From: an uncultured Bacillota bacterium | GTDB lineage: Bacteria; Bacillota_I; Bacilli_A; RFN20; CAG-288 | DNA: 64,000 nt | Reading direction: 5' to 3' | Assembly (NCBI GenBank): GCA_949290645.1 | Contig: CASESG010000001.1 | Span: 69,104 to 133,103, forward strand | Part shown: positions 43,038-51,753 of the stretch, piece by piece | Layout: every line of letters starts with the position of its first letter | How positions within the stretch are numbered: the first letter of the stretch is position 1 | Position numbers and translations under genes: made by a program | Notes under the pieces: generated by a model | Database searches by the model: none | Told to the model about the DNA's origin: nothing | The model's input: the letters and a program-made list of their open reading frames with translations, nothing else

Positions 43038-44765
43038 ATGCTTTCTCTCGTTTTCCTTTTGTCGACAACGACGACCGTTTTGCTTGCCGTCTTGATTCCG
43101 CTGTTCGTCCTTCTTGTCGTGGGAGGGATCCTTATCGTCCTCTTCAAGCGCAAGAAGGATTATCAGATGGTTCAGCAGGAGTTCCGGAGGATCCACAGTT
43201 CCTTTCTGGAGCTGAGCCGGAGGCTTCTCAACCGCCTGAAAGGACTTGGCGAGTTCTCCGAGGAGTATCGCAAGGTCTATCAGGAGAAGGAGAAGCAGCT
43301 GGCGGAGATCGTGACCAGGAAGGACAAGAGAATCCAGGGCGAGATCAACCAGCTGGAGAAGCTCAAGAAGGAGAAGAAGGGAAAGGAATTCCGTCTTCTG
43401 CTTTCGGAAGTCCAGAAGGAGATTCCTGCCTTCGAGAAGATGGTCCAGTCCTTCAACGAGGATCTCACCGGCCATCTCCACGAAGATGACGAGACGCGCG
43501 AAAAGGCCATTCCCGCCAAGGAGAAGTTCCGCCGGATCCGCGAATTCTATGGCCAGCACGTCGAGGAGCTGAAGCCTCTGCAGAAGACCTTCACCCTGCT
43601 TTTCGAAAACACCGAGGATGTCTTCTCCCATTTTGAGGACGATGTCAGCCAGGCCCGCTTCGCCCAGGCCCAGAAGCGCATTCCTCCGATCGAGAAGGTT
43701 CTGGATGCCGTCCTGGCCCTTCTGGACAATTTGCCGGTGATGGTCGCCCAGACGACCTCGATCCTTCCCGAAGGACTCTCGGATTTGGAGCGGAATTACA
43801 AGGAGCTTCTCTCCGAGGACTACATCTTGGACAACCTCCACGTCGAGGAGTTCCTCGAACGTTCCCGCAGGACGCTTCAGGACGTCGAGAAGCGCCTTGT
43901 CCTTTTGGACACGAGGAATGTCCCGGAGTCTCTCTCCTCGATCCAGGAAGGGATCGACCGACTCAACGATGCCTTTGCCAAGGAGAAGCAGGCCAAGGAG
44001 GCCTTCCTCAGTATCAAGGAGGACGCTTTCTCCGATTCGACCTTCCGCCTGGAGAAGCGCTACAGCTCCTATTGCAACCAGCTTCCGGAATATCAGAAGA
44101 CCTACAAGCTTCAGGACAGCCGCGTCCAGGAGTTGCTTTCCCTGAAGAAGGATATTGAGCGCATCGGTTTCCTCCAACGGGACCTGATTTCCTTTGTGGA
44201 CACCTCCCAGCGTCGTCCCTACACCATCATCATGAACTGCGCCGAGGAGATGAACAACGAGATGGAGAAGGTGAACAAGATTCTCGACTCCTACTCCGAC
44301 TATCTCACCAACCTCAAGAAGGTGTGCCAGCACATCCATGGAGAACTGCGCCGTCTCGACCTCTCTCTGCTCGAGAGCAAGGGCGAGATCCAGCGCCTTT
44401 CCGTCGAGGCCCTGGAGAAGAAGACGGAGAAGATCATCCCTCCGCTTTTCGAGGAACTCTCTCGCATCGACCAGATCCTCTACAAGACCCCGGTCGATGT
44501 CGAGAAGGCCAAGGAGATGTTCGATCCGTTCTTGGAGAAGACGGAGCGCTTCCTCGAGGAAGTCCGGGAGAAGAGGAAGGAAGAGAGGGAGGCGAGGAAA
44601 GCCATCCTCGAAGCCAACCTCTATCGGGATGACTTCAAGGACAGCCGCCCCTTGATCGAGGAGGCCGTCTCCCAGTACTGGAACGGTCAGTTCCTCCAGG
44701 CCAAGGAGAGCGCCCTCGAGGTGAAGAGGACCTTCACGGTCAGCCAGGAAGAGAACAATGCCTGA
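43038..44765 (+). CDS. ezrA: Septation ring formation regulator EzrA
   Basis: A 575-residue protein with one N-terminal TM (residues 12-36) and a cytoplasmic, highly charged, spectrin-like coiled-coil region. The order ezrA-nifS-thiI is the same as in Bacillus, which supports the call. EzrA inhibits FtsZ ring formation away from mid-cell and coordinates division with wall synthesis. The start is preceded by GGAGGATCAG. Its last codons overlap the start of the cysteine desulfurase gene by eight bases. Confidence 0.88.
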   Translation: MLSLVFLLSTTTTVLLAVLIPLFVLLVVGGILIVLFKRKKDYQMVQQEFRRIHSSFLELSRRLLNRLKGLGEFSEEYRKVYQEKEKQLAEIVTRKDKRIQGEINQLEKLKKEKKGKEFRLLLSEVQKEIPAFEKMVQSFNEDLTGHLHEDDETREKAIPAKEKFRRIREFYGQHVEELKPLQKTFTLLFENTEDVFSHFEDDVSQARFAQAQKRIPPIEKVLDAVLALLDNLPVMVAQTTSILPEGLSDLERNYKELLSEDYILDNLHVEEFLERSRRTLQDVEKRLVLLDTRNVPESLSSIQEGIDRLNDAFAKEKQAKEAFLSIKEDAFSDSTFRLEKRYSSYCNQLPEYQKTYKLQDSRVQELLSLKKDIERIGFLQRDLISFVDTSQRRPYTIIMNCAEEMNNEMEKVNKILDSYSDYLTNLKKVCQHIHGELRRLDLSLLESKGEIQRLSVEALEKKTEKIIPPLFEELSRIDQILYKTPVDVEKAKEMFDPFLEKTERFLEEVREKRKEEREARKAILEANLYRDDFKDSRPLIEEAVSQYWNGQFLQAKESALEVKRTFTVSQEENNA

Positions 44766-45891
44766 GATCTATTTCGACAATGCCGCCACGACCAGGACGA
44801 GAAAGGAAGTCCTGGACACCTTTGTCAAGGTCTCGGAGGAAGACTTCGCCAATCCCGCCTCCAACCACGCCCTGGGAAGTAAGGTCCTTCATCTTCTCGA
44901 CCGGGCTCGGGCGCAGATCGCCTCCTATTTCCACCTGCTTCCGGAGGAATGCCTGTTCACCTCGGGAGCGACCGAGGGAAACAACCTCGCCATCAAGGGC
45001 GTCAGCGACCATGCGAAGTCCTGGGGAAAGAGACTGATCACGACCAAGGCCGAACATCCCTCTGTCCTGGAAGTCTTTCGCAAGAGGGAGAAGGAAGGCT
45101 TCGAGGTCGTCTATCTGGATTTCGACAAGGAAGGAAGGCTCGACTATGAAGGCCTTGAGACGGCCCTGAACGACAAGACCTCCCTTGTCAGCGTCATGGC
45201 GGTCAACAACGAGCTGGGAACGATCTTCGACTTGAAGAGAGTCTTTGAGATCGTCCACAAGAGCAAGGCCAAGCTCCATGTCGATGCCACCCAAGCCATC
45301 GGGAAGGAGGAACTCTCCTCCCTCTTCTTCGACCTCCTGACCTTCTCCGGGCACAAGATCGGCGGGATCAAAGGAACGGGCATCTTGCTCAAGCGCAAGG
45401 ATGTCCAGCTCGACAGCCAGATCCTGGGCGGTGGCCAGGAGAACGGATATCGCTCCGGAACCTCTCCCGTCCCTTTGGACTGCTCGCTTGCGACGGCCCT
45501 TCGCCTCTCCTTGAAGACCCTCGAGGAAAGACGGCATAAGGCAAAAAAGCTCAACTTATTCCTGCGGGAGGGACTTTCCAAGATCCCGGAGGTCTTGATC
45601 CTCTCTCCTGTGGATGCGACTCCCTTCATCCTCTCCTTCGCCTTGATGGAGCACAAGGGCTCGATCGTCAGCGAGGCCCTGTCGGAGAGAGGAATCTACG
45701 TCTCGACGAAAAGCGCCTGCTCCAGCCGCGAGGAAGGCTATTCCTACGTGGTGAGAAATGCGGGCTATGACCTCCGGACGGCCCGAAACGCCATCCGTCT
45801 TTCCTTCTCGGGGGAAGAGGATCTCTCCCAGGGAGAGATCTTCCTTGAGCAGCTGGAAGACATCCTGAGGACGACAGATAAGGAGAATTGA
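44758..45891 (+). CDS. nifS: Cysteine desulfurase (NifS/IscS-like)
   Basis: A 377-residue PLP enzyme giving persulfide sulfur for 4-thiouridine and thiamine. Seen: YFDNAATTRT at the start, SGATEGNNLAIKG, the PLP Lys in TFSGHKIGG, and the catalytic Cys in STKSACSSREEG. It sits directly before thiI as in B. subtilis (NifZ/YrvO-like position), where the desulfurase donates sulfur to ThiI. One base separates the two genes' coding parts. Confidence 0.94.
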   Translation: MPEIYFDNAATTRTRKEVLDTFVKVSEEDFANPASNHALGSKVLHLLDRARAQIASYFHLLPEECLFTSGATEGNNLAIKGVSDHAKSWGKRLITTKAEHPSVLEVFRKREKEGFEVVYLDFDKEGRLDYEGLETALNDKTSLVSVMAVNNELGTIFDLKRVFEIVHKSKAKLHVDATQAIGKEELSSLFFDLLTFSGHKIGGIKGTGILLKRKDVQLDSQILGGGQENGYRSGTSPVPLDCSLATALRLSLKTLEERRHKAKKLNLFLREGLSKIPEVLILSPVDATPFILSFALMEHKGSIVSEALSERGIYVSTKSACSSREEGYSYVVRNAGYDLRTARNAIRLSFSGEEDLSQGEIFLEQLEDILRTTDKEN

Positions 45892-45892
45892 G

Positions 45893-47074
45893 ATGGACAG
45901 CGATCGCATCATCGTCTTTTTCGCAGAACTTTCCACCAAGGGGAAGAACATCATGGACTTCATCCGCCTCTTGGGGAAGAACATCAAGACGGCACTGAAG
46001 GACTTTCCCCTTCTGAGCTACGAGATCAAGAAGGACCACATCTACATCCTGCTCAACGGCACTCCCTATGAGGAGGTGAAGGAGAAGCTTTCCAAAGTCC
46101 CTGGCATCCTCTCTTTCTCCCATGCCAAGGCCGTCGCCAAGGACATCGAGGCCATCAAGGAAGAAAGCCTTGAACTCTATCGAAGAAGCGGAGCGAAGAC
46201 CTTCAAGGCCAACTGCCGGAGGGTCGACAAGGACTTCCCGCTCCACTCCGACGAGGTCAACCGCCACATCGGCGGAAAGATCCTCTCCTCCTGCCCCGAG
46301 AGCAAGGTCGACGTTCACCATCCGGAGCTGATGATCCACGTAATGATCCGCAAGGAGGGCTGTTTCGTCTACGGGATCAAGGACAAGGGAATCGGGGGAT
46401 ACCCCCTTGGCATCGCCGGGAAGGCCTTGATGCTGATCTCGGGCGGAATCGACTCGCCTGTTGCCGCTTATCTGATGATGAAGAGAGGAGTCAAGCTGGA
46501 GATGGTCCACTTCGCCGCCCCTCCCTACACCTCCGACCGGGTCATCGACAAGATCCACGACCTGCTTCATGTCCTCAACGACTACCAGAGCGACATCAAG
46601 CTCTACATCGTCCCCTTCACCGCCCTCGAGAAAAAGGTCTATGAGCTGGCCGGGCCGAGCTATTGCGTCACCGTCATGCGCCGCATGATGATGAGGATCA
46701 GCTGCGCCCTGGCCTATCAGCACAACGACCTCGTCCTTGCCACCGGCGAGTCGATCGGTCAGGTCGCAAGCCAGACCCTCTATTCGGTCAAGGTCATCGA
46801 AGAGGCCTGTTCCCTTCCGATGATGCGTCCCCTTTGCACCTATGACAAGACCGAGATCATCGATTTGGCGAAGAAGATAAGAACCTATGACATCTCCATC
46901 CGTCCTTACGAAGATTGCTGCACGATCTTCACCCTCAAGGATCCGGTCACCCATCCGAAGATGGAGAAGGTCGAGGAGATCGAGAAGGCCTATGACTTCA
47001 CCTCCATGGTCAAGGAATGCGTCCGCAACGTGAAGGTGGAGCACATCGTCAAGGAGGAGAAGGAAGCCTTCTGA
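45893..47074 (+). CDS. thiI: tRNA 4-thiouridine sulfurtransferase
   Basis: A 393-residue enzyme with an NFLD plus THUMP RNA-binding region (residues 1-165) and a PP-loop ATPase domain with SGGIDSPVAAYLM near residue 183. It adenylates U8 of tRNA for sulfur insertion. The C-terminal rhodanese domain found in E. coli is absent, as in Bacilli. RPYEDCCTIF is conserved. It is the last gene of its operon and ends before a bidirectional terminator. Confidence 0.95.
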   Translation: MDSDRIIVFFAELSTKGKNIMDFIRLLGKNIKTALKDFPLLSYEIKKDHIYILLNGTPYEEVKEKLSKVPGILSFSHAKAVAKDIEAIKEESLELYRRSGAKTFKANCRRVDKDFPLHSDEVNRHIGGKILSSCPESKVDVHHPELMIHVMIRKEGCFVYGIKDKGIGGYPLGIAGKALMLISGGIDSPVAAYLMMKRGVKLEMVHFAAPPYTSDRVIDKIHDLLHVLNDYQSDIKLYIVPFTALEKKVYELAGPSYCVTVMRRMMMRISCALAYQHNDLVLATGESIGQVASQTLYSVKVIEEACSLPMMRPLCTYDKTEIIDLAKKIRTYDISIRPYEDCCTIFTLKDPVTHPKMEKVEEIEKAYDFTSMVKECVRNVKVEHIVKEEKEAF

Positions 47075-47097
47075 GAGAAGATTCCGACAATCGGGCA

Positions 47098-47130
47098 TGA
47101 AAAAACGCCGGCTCTGGACCGGCGTTTTCC
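47098..47130. terminator. Bidirectional terminator between thiI and rplT
   Basis: AAAACGCCGG (47102-47111) pairs with CCGGCGTTTT (47119-47128); A- and T-runs on either side serve both strands. Confidence 0.88.
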
Positions 47131-47146
47131 TTTTGTCGAAGGATCC

Positions 47147-47521
47147 TTACTTTGCGGCGGCAGCGTTGTCGGCGATGGCTTTGTTGGCCATCTCGACGAG
47201 GCTGTGGAACTGATCTGGGCTGTTGGCGGCGATCTCGCTGAGCATCTTGCGGTTGAGGGCGACGTTGGCCAGCTTCATTCCGTACATGAACTTGGAATAG
47301 GAGAGGCCTTCGTTCTTGCAGGCGGCGGAGATACGACGGATCCACAGCTTGCGGTAGTCCTGCTTCCTTTCCTTGCGGCCGTTGAAACTATAGGCATCGG
47401 CCTTCATGACGGCCTGCTTGGCCGTTTTGTACAGACGATGGCGGGCACCGAAGTAGCCGGAGGCTCTCTTCAGGATGCGTTTGCGGTTGTCGTGACGGAC
47501 TGTTCCACGCTTGACTCTCAT
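47147..47521 (-). CDS. rplT: 50S ribosomal protein L20
   Basis: A 124-residue L20, very basic at the N-terminus (MRVKRGTVRHDNRKRILKRA) with the conserved GYFGARHRLYKTAKQAV and RKLWIRRISAACK blocks. It is required for 50S assembly and in many bacteria represses its own operon by binding the leader. Last gene of infC-rpmI-rplT; AGGGAGGGAG upstream serves as ribosome site. Confidence 0.97.
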   Translation of the reverse strand: MRVKRGTVRHDNRKRILKRASGYFGARHRLYKTAKQAVMKADAYSFNGRKERKQDYRKLWIRRISAACKNEGLSYSKFMYGMKLANVALNRKMLSEIAANSPDQFHSLVEMANKAIADNAAAAK

Positions 47522-47535
47522 TTTTCTCTCCCTCC

Positions 47536-47730
47536 TTACTTGCTGATAAGCTGACGGACGATCTTCGTCTGGGTCGCTTTCAGGTATCGGGCCTTACGGT
47601 TGTGGCGGATCAACTTGTGGGTTTTGTTGTGGGAAAGGTGGGATGTGTTCTGGTTCCACTTCTTGACTTCGCCATTGGCAGTGAAGCGGAATCTCTTGAC
47701 GGCACTGCGCTTGCTCTTCATCTTAGGCAT
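47536..47730 (-). CDS. rpmI: 50S ribosomal protein L35
   Basis: A 64-residue L35: MPKMKSKRSAVKRFRFTANG at the start and HLSHNKTHKLIRHNRKARY in the middle. The ATG overlaps the end of infC by eight bases and has GGAGGAAACC upstream. Confidence 0.96.
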   Translation of the reverse strand: MPKMKSKRSAVKRFRFTANGEVKKWNQNTSHLSHNKTHKLIRHNRKARYLKATQTKIVRQLISK

Positions 47731-48295
47731 GCTGGTTTCCTCCTGTTTTCTTGATGGGGCTGAGCATCACGGAATAGTCGCGGCCCATCAGTTCCGGCTG
47801 CTTGTCGGGCGTGGCATAGTCCTTCACCATCTCCAGGAAGTCGTTGAGCGTCTGCTTGACGATGTCCATACGCTGCATCATTCTTCCCTTGATGAAGACG
47901 GCGATCTTGACCTTCATTCCTTCCCCGAGGAACTTGATGGCGGCTTTGGCCTTCGTCTCGAGGTCGTGCTTGTCGGTCGTAGCGGTGAAGCGGACTTCCT
48001 TGACGACGGTCTTCTTCTGGTTCTTCTTGGCTTCCCTTTCCTTCTTTCCCTTCTCGAACTTGAACTTTCCGTAGTTGATGATCTTGCAGACGGGGGGATG
48101 GGCCTGCGGGCTGACGCAATACAGGTCGAGCTGCATGTCCATGGACTTCTGAAGGGCGACGCGAAGCGGGACGACTCCGTAGCTTTCGCCATCGGGGCCG
48201 ATGAGAAGGACTTCCTTGAAATGAATCCTGTCGTTGACCAAGTCACGATCGTAATTGCTCCTGGGTCGGAATCCTTGCTGATAACCGTTATATAT
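47723..48295 (-). CDS. infC: Translation initiation factor IF-3, with an ATA start codon
   Basis: A 190-residue IF-3: DLVNDRIHFKEVLLIGPDG in the N domain, a Lys-rich linker, and a C domain (KGRMMQRMDIVKQTLNDFL). The only good ribosome site, GGAGG at 48305-48309, is nine bases before an in-frame ATA (48293-48295). The upstream in-frame ATG (48370) would add about 25 non-conserved residues within the terminator hairpin of the leader. Rare start codons (AUU, AUA) are known for infC and allow IF-3 to control its own initiation. The operon is led by an attenuator. Confidence 0.93.
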   Translation of the reverse strand: MYNGYQQGFRPRSNYDRDLVNDRIHFKEVLLIGPDGESYGVVPLRVALQKSMDMQLDLYCVSPQAHPPVCKIINYGKFKFEKGKKEREAKKNQKKTVVKEVRFTATTDKHDLETKAKAAIKFLGEGMKVKIAVFIKGRMMQRMDIVKQTLNDFLEMVKDYATPDKQPELMGRDYSVMLSPIKKTGGNQHA

Positions 48296-48315
48296 GGGAC
48301 TGTACCTCCGTGACC

Positions 48316-48345
48316 GAAAAACGGGTTCCCGGAAGCAGGAACCCG
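48316..48345 (-). promoter_or_regulatory. Leader attenuator of infC-rpmI-rplT
   Basis: In the minus-strand leader GGGTTCC (344-338) pairs with GGAACCC (329-323), followed by a U-run (321-317), an intrinsic terminator placed only 12 bases before the ribosome site. Termination/antitermination by L20 is known for Bacilli infC leaders; the antiterminator is not evident by eye. Confidence 0.7.
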
Positions 48346-48481
48346 CACAAATCGCACTCTTTCCAAACAACAGGATTCCATCGGGAATCCTCGTTTGAGA
48401 AGCAGGCGTTTGGCCTACCGGAACAGAATCCAGTCAGGCGGGACGGGTGTCCTCTTTCCTCTCTCGTTTTTCGCAAAAGAG

Positions 48482-48510
48482 AATATAGACTCTGCGAGAG
48501 GAAAAGTCAA
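48482..48510 (-). promoter_or_regulatory. Promoter of infC-rpmI-rplT
   Basis: On the minus strand TTGACT (505-510), a 17-base spacer and TATATT (482-487). It leaves a leader of about 180 bases. Confidence 0.8.
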
Positions 48511-48519
48511 GCCCGTCTG

Positions 48520-48549
48520 TTGAAACATTCGTCTTGGCAATGGTAGAAT
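48520..48549 (+). promoter_or_regulatory. Promoter of tRNA-Val
   Basis: TTGAAA (48520-48525), an 18-base spacer and TAGAAT (48544-48549), 14 bases before the tRNA; back to back with the infC promoter. Confidence 0.7.
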
Positions 48550-48563
48550 AGCATCTGCCTTGT

Positions 48564-48639
48564 GGGCTTATAGCTCAGTCGGGAGAGCGCTTCCTTCACA
48601 CGGAAGAGGTCAGTGGTTCGATCCCGCTTAAGCCCACCA
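48564..48639 (+). tRNA. tRNA-Val (anticodon CAC)
   Basis: A complete 76-base cloverleaf: acceptor GGGCTTA/TAAGCCC, D-stem GCTC/GAGC, anticodon stem CTTCC/GGAAG with loop TTCACAC giving CAC at 48597-48599, T-stem AGTGG/CCGCT with TTCGATC, and an encoded ACCA end. Confidence 0.95.
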
Positions 48640-48652
48640 GAGACGAAAAAAC

Positions 48653-48675
48653 GCCCGAGAAATCGGGCTTTTTTC
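48653..48675 (+). terminator. Terminator of the tRNA gene
   Basis: GCCCGA (48653-48658) pairs with TCGGGC (48663-48668), followed by six T. Confidence 0.88.
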
Positions 48676-49082
48676 TTTCTTCGGTGCAAAGTTGGTGCGA
48701 TTGTTTGACGCTCTATTGACATCCGATACCTTTTCGGAATTGTATGCGAGTTTTCAAAGAAGAATCAGCAGTGTATCAAAGAAAGATGCCCATTTCATTC
48801 CAAAGAAGATTGATTTGACGAAAAGCGGACAGTCGACGCCTTTCGATCAGGAGTCCCCACAACGGCATCGTCTCTCCTAGCGCGCGGACAAGGTCGGTTG
48901 TGCGTTCGAAGACTTCTCCCTGATCCTCCATCGCCGACGGCCTATGACAGGATGGACAGTCGAAGTGCATTCGAATCGATTGAATCCACGCCTTCCTTCC
49001 CATGATGCAGGATTCAAAGAAGAAGAAAGGGCAGGGTCCTTCCTTTCGATGCGTTTCTTCGAGGACTCACATTCCCCTTCTA
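48676..49082 (+). other. Intergenic region without a supported gene
   Basis: About 400 bases with only short, unsupported frames on either strand. No repeat of the tRNA 3' end was found that would mark an integration site. Confidence 0.5.
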
Positions 49083-49112
49083 TTGACGCACGCTCCTCGC
49101 CCATGCCATAAT
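49083..49112 (+). promoter_or_regulatory. Promoter of the glycine-zipper surface protein gene
   Basis: TTGACG (49083-49088), an 18-base spacer and CATAAT (49107-49112); the AAGGAG ribosome site follows directly. Confidence 0.65.
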
Positions 49113-49128
49113 TGAGCAAGGAGCACTT

Positions 49129-50772
49129 ATGAGCCACTTGAACGAGCAGGACTCACAAGAAGAATTCCGCCATCTTGCGGAAGACAAAAGGGGAGTCGCA
49201 AAGGAGACCTCACACGAGACGGGAGAGTATAACGAGTTCGCGATTTCAGGCGGCCTTCTTTCGACGTCCGAAGAGGAAGAATCGTCCAGCGCCGAGGAGA
49301 CGGCCTCCAAGGCCGCGACAGCGGTCGGCGGTTCCGTCGGAGGAGCGGTGGGCCTGGCCGTCGGAATCGGTGCGATCGTCGTCGGAACGACCATCGGGTT
49401 CTCGACCTCCCTAGCCCTGCTTCCTGAGGAGAACATCATCGGCATCCGTCAGGCACAGTGCTTCTTCGAAGCGGAAAACATCGATCTCGAAGAAGTGAGC
49501 ATCCAGCTCACCGACGAAGAAGGACAGATCGTTCAGTCGACGGAACTGCTGCCGACGGAACAGGAGAACCGATACCGAACGGAGTTCTCGAACCTGCTTC
49601 CACAGTCGACCTACTATGTGCAGGGGTTCGAAGAGGGCAGGGAAATCTCGCTGGAAGGGGAGAATTCCTTCACGACGTTGGCGATTCCGCACTACGACAT
49701 CGAAATCGACGAGAGCGAATTCGACAAGGAAAGGGAACAATACGACCTGACCTTCCTCATCGAAAACCCCAACGAATATCCGATCGAAGCAAAGCTCGTC
49801 TGCGAGAACGACGAGACCTGGACGCAGCACCTTGTCGAGACCGACGGCCAGTATCGATTCACTCTGCCGACCATCCTCTCCTCCTATCGTCTCGAGCTCT
49901 ACCAGGAAGACTACCTGGTGGGACAGACGAGATTCAGCGACTATCGTGGAATGGAACTGATCGATGAGGCAGTCGAAATCGGCATCTCCTCCGTTCACAT
50001 GGGGTTGCTTTATGGAGATATCGATATCACACAAATCGACGTATCGATTGAAGACATCGAGAATGACGAAGTCATCGAATTGGAGGCAGCCCCCGATGGC
50101 TACGCCCTCTATGTCCTAACCGATCAGCTTGAGGCCGAAAGCGACTACCTCCTGACAATACGGGATGCCCGGCGACCGACGCTGACCTACTTTTCCTATC
50201 GCTTCCAGACGATTCCCGTTCCTCGATACGAGATCACGATCGACGATGCGGACTTCGACATCGCAAACGGGGTCTACGACCTGACCTTCCGGATCGACAA
50301 TCCCAGCCGATATCTGGTCGATGCCCAACTCACCTGCCTGAACGACGAGACCTTGAACGACTTCGCCCTCTTCACCGACGACCGACTGACCCTGACCCTT
50401 CCTTCCCCCTATTCCGAGTATCGTCTCGATCTGAGCCAAGAAGGATATGACGTCGGCTCTCTCTCCTTCCGCTACTACACACCGATGCAAGTCGTCCCGG
50501 AGACCCTCGGCATCGAAGAGACGTCCTTCCAGGTGGAAGTCGACCTCGGAGACGTTCCCCTCGAGGCCATCCGTGCCTACCTTCGAAGGACGGACGGAAC
50601 AGAGGAAGAGAGGATGTTCGAGATGGTTCCCATCGACGGAACGTCCCGAATCGGCCTGACCATGGGCGGACTGACACCCTCAACCGCCTACACCATGGAA
50701 ATCCGGGATTCCTCCCGAGACACCTTCCGCTACCTGAGCTATTCGTTCGAAACGCTGGCATCATCCGCATAG
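49129..50772 (+). CDS. Glycine-zipper membrane protein with repeated beta-rich domains
   Basis: A 547-residue protein. Residues 1-60 are acidic and soluble. Residues 63-95 form one membrane segment built as a glycine zipper (GGSVGGAVGLAVGIGAIVVG). The remaining 450 residues are acidic beta-sandwich-like (fibronectin/Ig-like) repeats. Two large copies are visible, one starting IPHYDIEIDESEFDKE at residue 186 and one starting VPRYEITIDDADFD at residue 364, a period near 178 residues. No signal cleavage site. The topology would place repeats outside, tail inside. An mscS gene follows after 24 bases. No known function. Confidence 0.7.
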   Translation: MSHLNEQDSQEEFRHLAEDKRGVAKETSHETGEYNEFAISGGLLSTSEEEESSSAEETASKAATAVGGSVGGAVGLAVGIGAIVVGTTIGFSTSLALLPEENIIGIRQAQCFFEAENIDLEEVSIQLTDEEGQIVQSTELLPTEQENRYRTEFSNLLPQSTYYVQGFEEGREISLEGENSFTTLAIPHYDIEIDESEFDKEREQYDLTFLIENPNEYPIEAKLVCENDETWTQHLVETDGQYRFTLPTILSSYRLELYQEDYLVGQTRFSDYRGMELIDEAVEIGISSVHMGLLYGDIDITQIDVSIEDIENDEVIELEAAPDGYALYVLTDQLEAESDYLLTIRDARRPTLTYFSYRFQTIPVPRYEITIDDADFDIANGVYDLTFRIDNPSRYLVDAQLTCLNDETLNDFALFTDDRLTLTLPSPYSEYRLDLSQEGYDVGSLSFRYYTPMQVVPETLGIEETSFQVEVDLGDVPLEAIRAYLRRTDGTEEERMFEMVPIDGTSRIGLTMGGLTPSTAYTMEIRDSSRDTFRYLSYSFETLASSA

Positions 50773-50796
50773 AAGACCCAGAAAGGAGGTTCCCCC

Positions 50797-51753
50797 ATGA
50801 AGAAGAACCCGAGATGGAAGTTGCTGGTCCACGGTCTCTTCGTCGCCGTCATCCTTGCCGCCTACGTGCTCTTGATCGTCGGCTCCTACTATTGGAAGGA
50901 CGTGCACTGGTATCAGGTCCTCAATCCCTTCGCGGCGTTCCCGACGGAGTCGACGGCATCCGAATACGTCCTGGAGATGTTCGTCCGCCTTCTTTCGCTG
51001 ACCTTCGTCGTCCTTTCGATCACGCACCTCGTCCGGCTCCTGCTGCGCCTCGTCGGGCCGAGGTTCCGGCGGGGACGGGCGCTGGCAAACCTGCTCTCGA
51101 GCTTTGCGAAGTACTGCGGCGCCATCGTCCTGATCTTCGCCATCCTGGGAACGCTTGGGGTCGACACGACCGTCCTGCTCGCGAGCGCCGGAATCCTGTC
51201 CCTCGTCGTCGGACTGGGAGCCCAGCCCCTGATCGAGGACATCTTCGCCGGGATCTTCATCGTCTTCGAGCATACCTTTGAGATCGGCGACATCATCATC
51301 GTCGACGGCTTCCGCGGGACCGTGAAGGAGATGGGCATCCGGACGACGAAGATCGAGGATGCCGGCGGAGACGTCAAGGTCATCAACAACTCCGACATCC
51401 GGACGCTGATCAACATGACCTCCCAGCTGTCGACGGCCGTCTGCGACGTCGCCATCAGCTATTGCGACGACATCGAGAGAGTCGAAAGAGTCCTGAAGGA
51501 AAACCTGGGAAAGATCAAGGAAAAGTACAAGGCCATCGTCAACGGACCGACCTACGTCGGCGTCCAGTCGCTTTCCGACAGCGGCGTCGTGCTCCGCATC
51601 ACTGCCGAATGCAACGAGATGATGCGCTATCAGGTGCAGCGCGACATCAACCGCGAGATCAAGATCCTCTTCGACCAGAATGGCATCACGATTCCCTATC
51701 CGCAGCTTGTCGTTCACGCCGAGAAGAAGGAGGACGGAGAATCTCCCTCCTAG
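50797..51753 (+). CDS. mscS: MscS-family mechanosensitive channel
   Basis: A 318-residue small-conductance channel. Three TM regions lie within residues 10-165; the pore helix and following block GLGAQPLIEDIFAGIFIVFE plus FEIGDIIIVDGFRGTV are the family signature. A cytoplasmic beta and alpha/beta vestibule follows (NNSDIRTLINMTSQ). It releases solutes on hypo-osmotic shock. AAAGGAGG before the ATG. Probably co-transcribed with the upstream glycine-zipper protein. Confidence 0.93.
   Translation: MKKNPRWKLLVHGLFVAVILAAYVLLIVGSYYWKDVHWYQVLNPFAAFPTESTASEYVLEMFVRLLSLTFVVLSITHLVRLLLRLVGPRFRRGRALANLLSSFAKYCGAIVLIFAILGTLGVDTTVLLASAGILSLVVGLGAQPLIEDIFAGIFIVFEHTFEIGDIIIVDGFRGTVKEMGIRTTKIEDAGGDVKVINNSDIRTLINMTSQLSTAVCDVAISYCDDIERVERVLKENLGKIKEKYKAIVNGPTYVGVQSLSDSGVVLRITAECNEMMRYQVQRDINREIKILFDQNGITIPYPQLVVHAEKKEDGESPS

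Noticed and set aside
43038-47074. ezrA-nifS-thiI order as a novel arrangement
   Set aside because: The same order is known in Bacillus; only the link with the LacI gene is notable.
48600-48720. Possible integration site next to tRNA-Val
   Set aside because: No integrase and no repeat of the tRNA 3' end were found downstream in this window.
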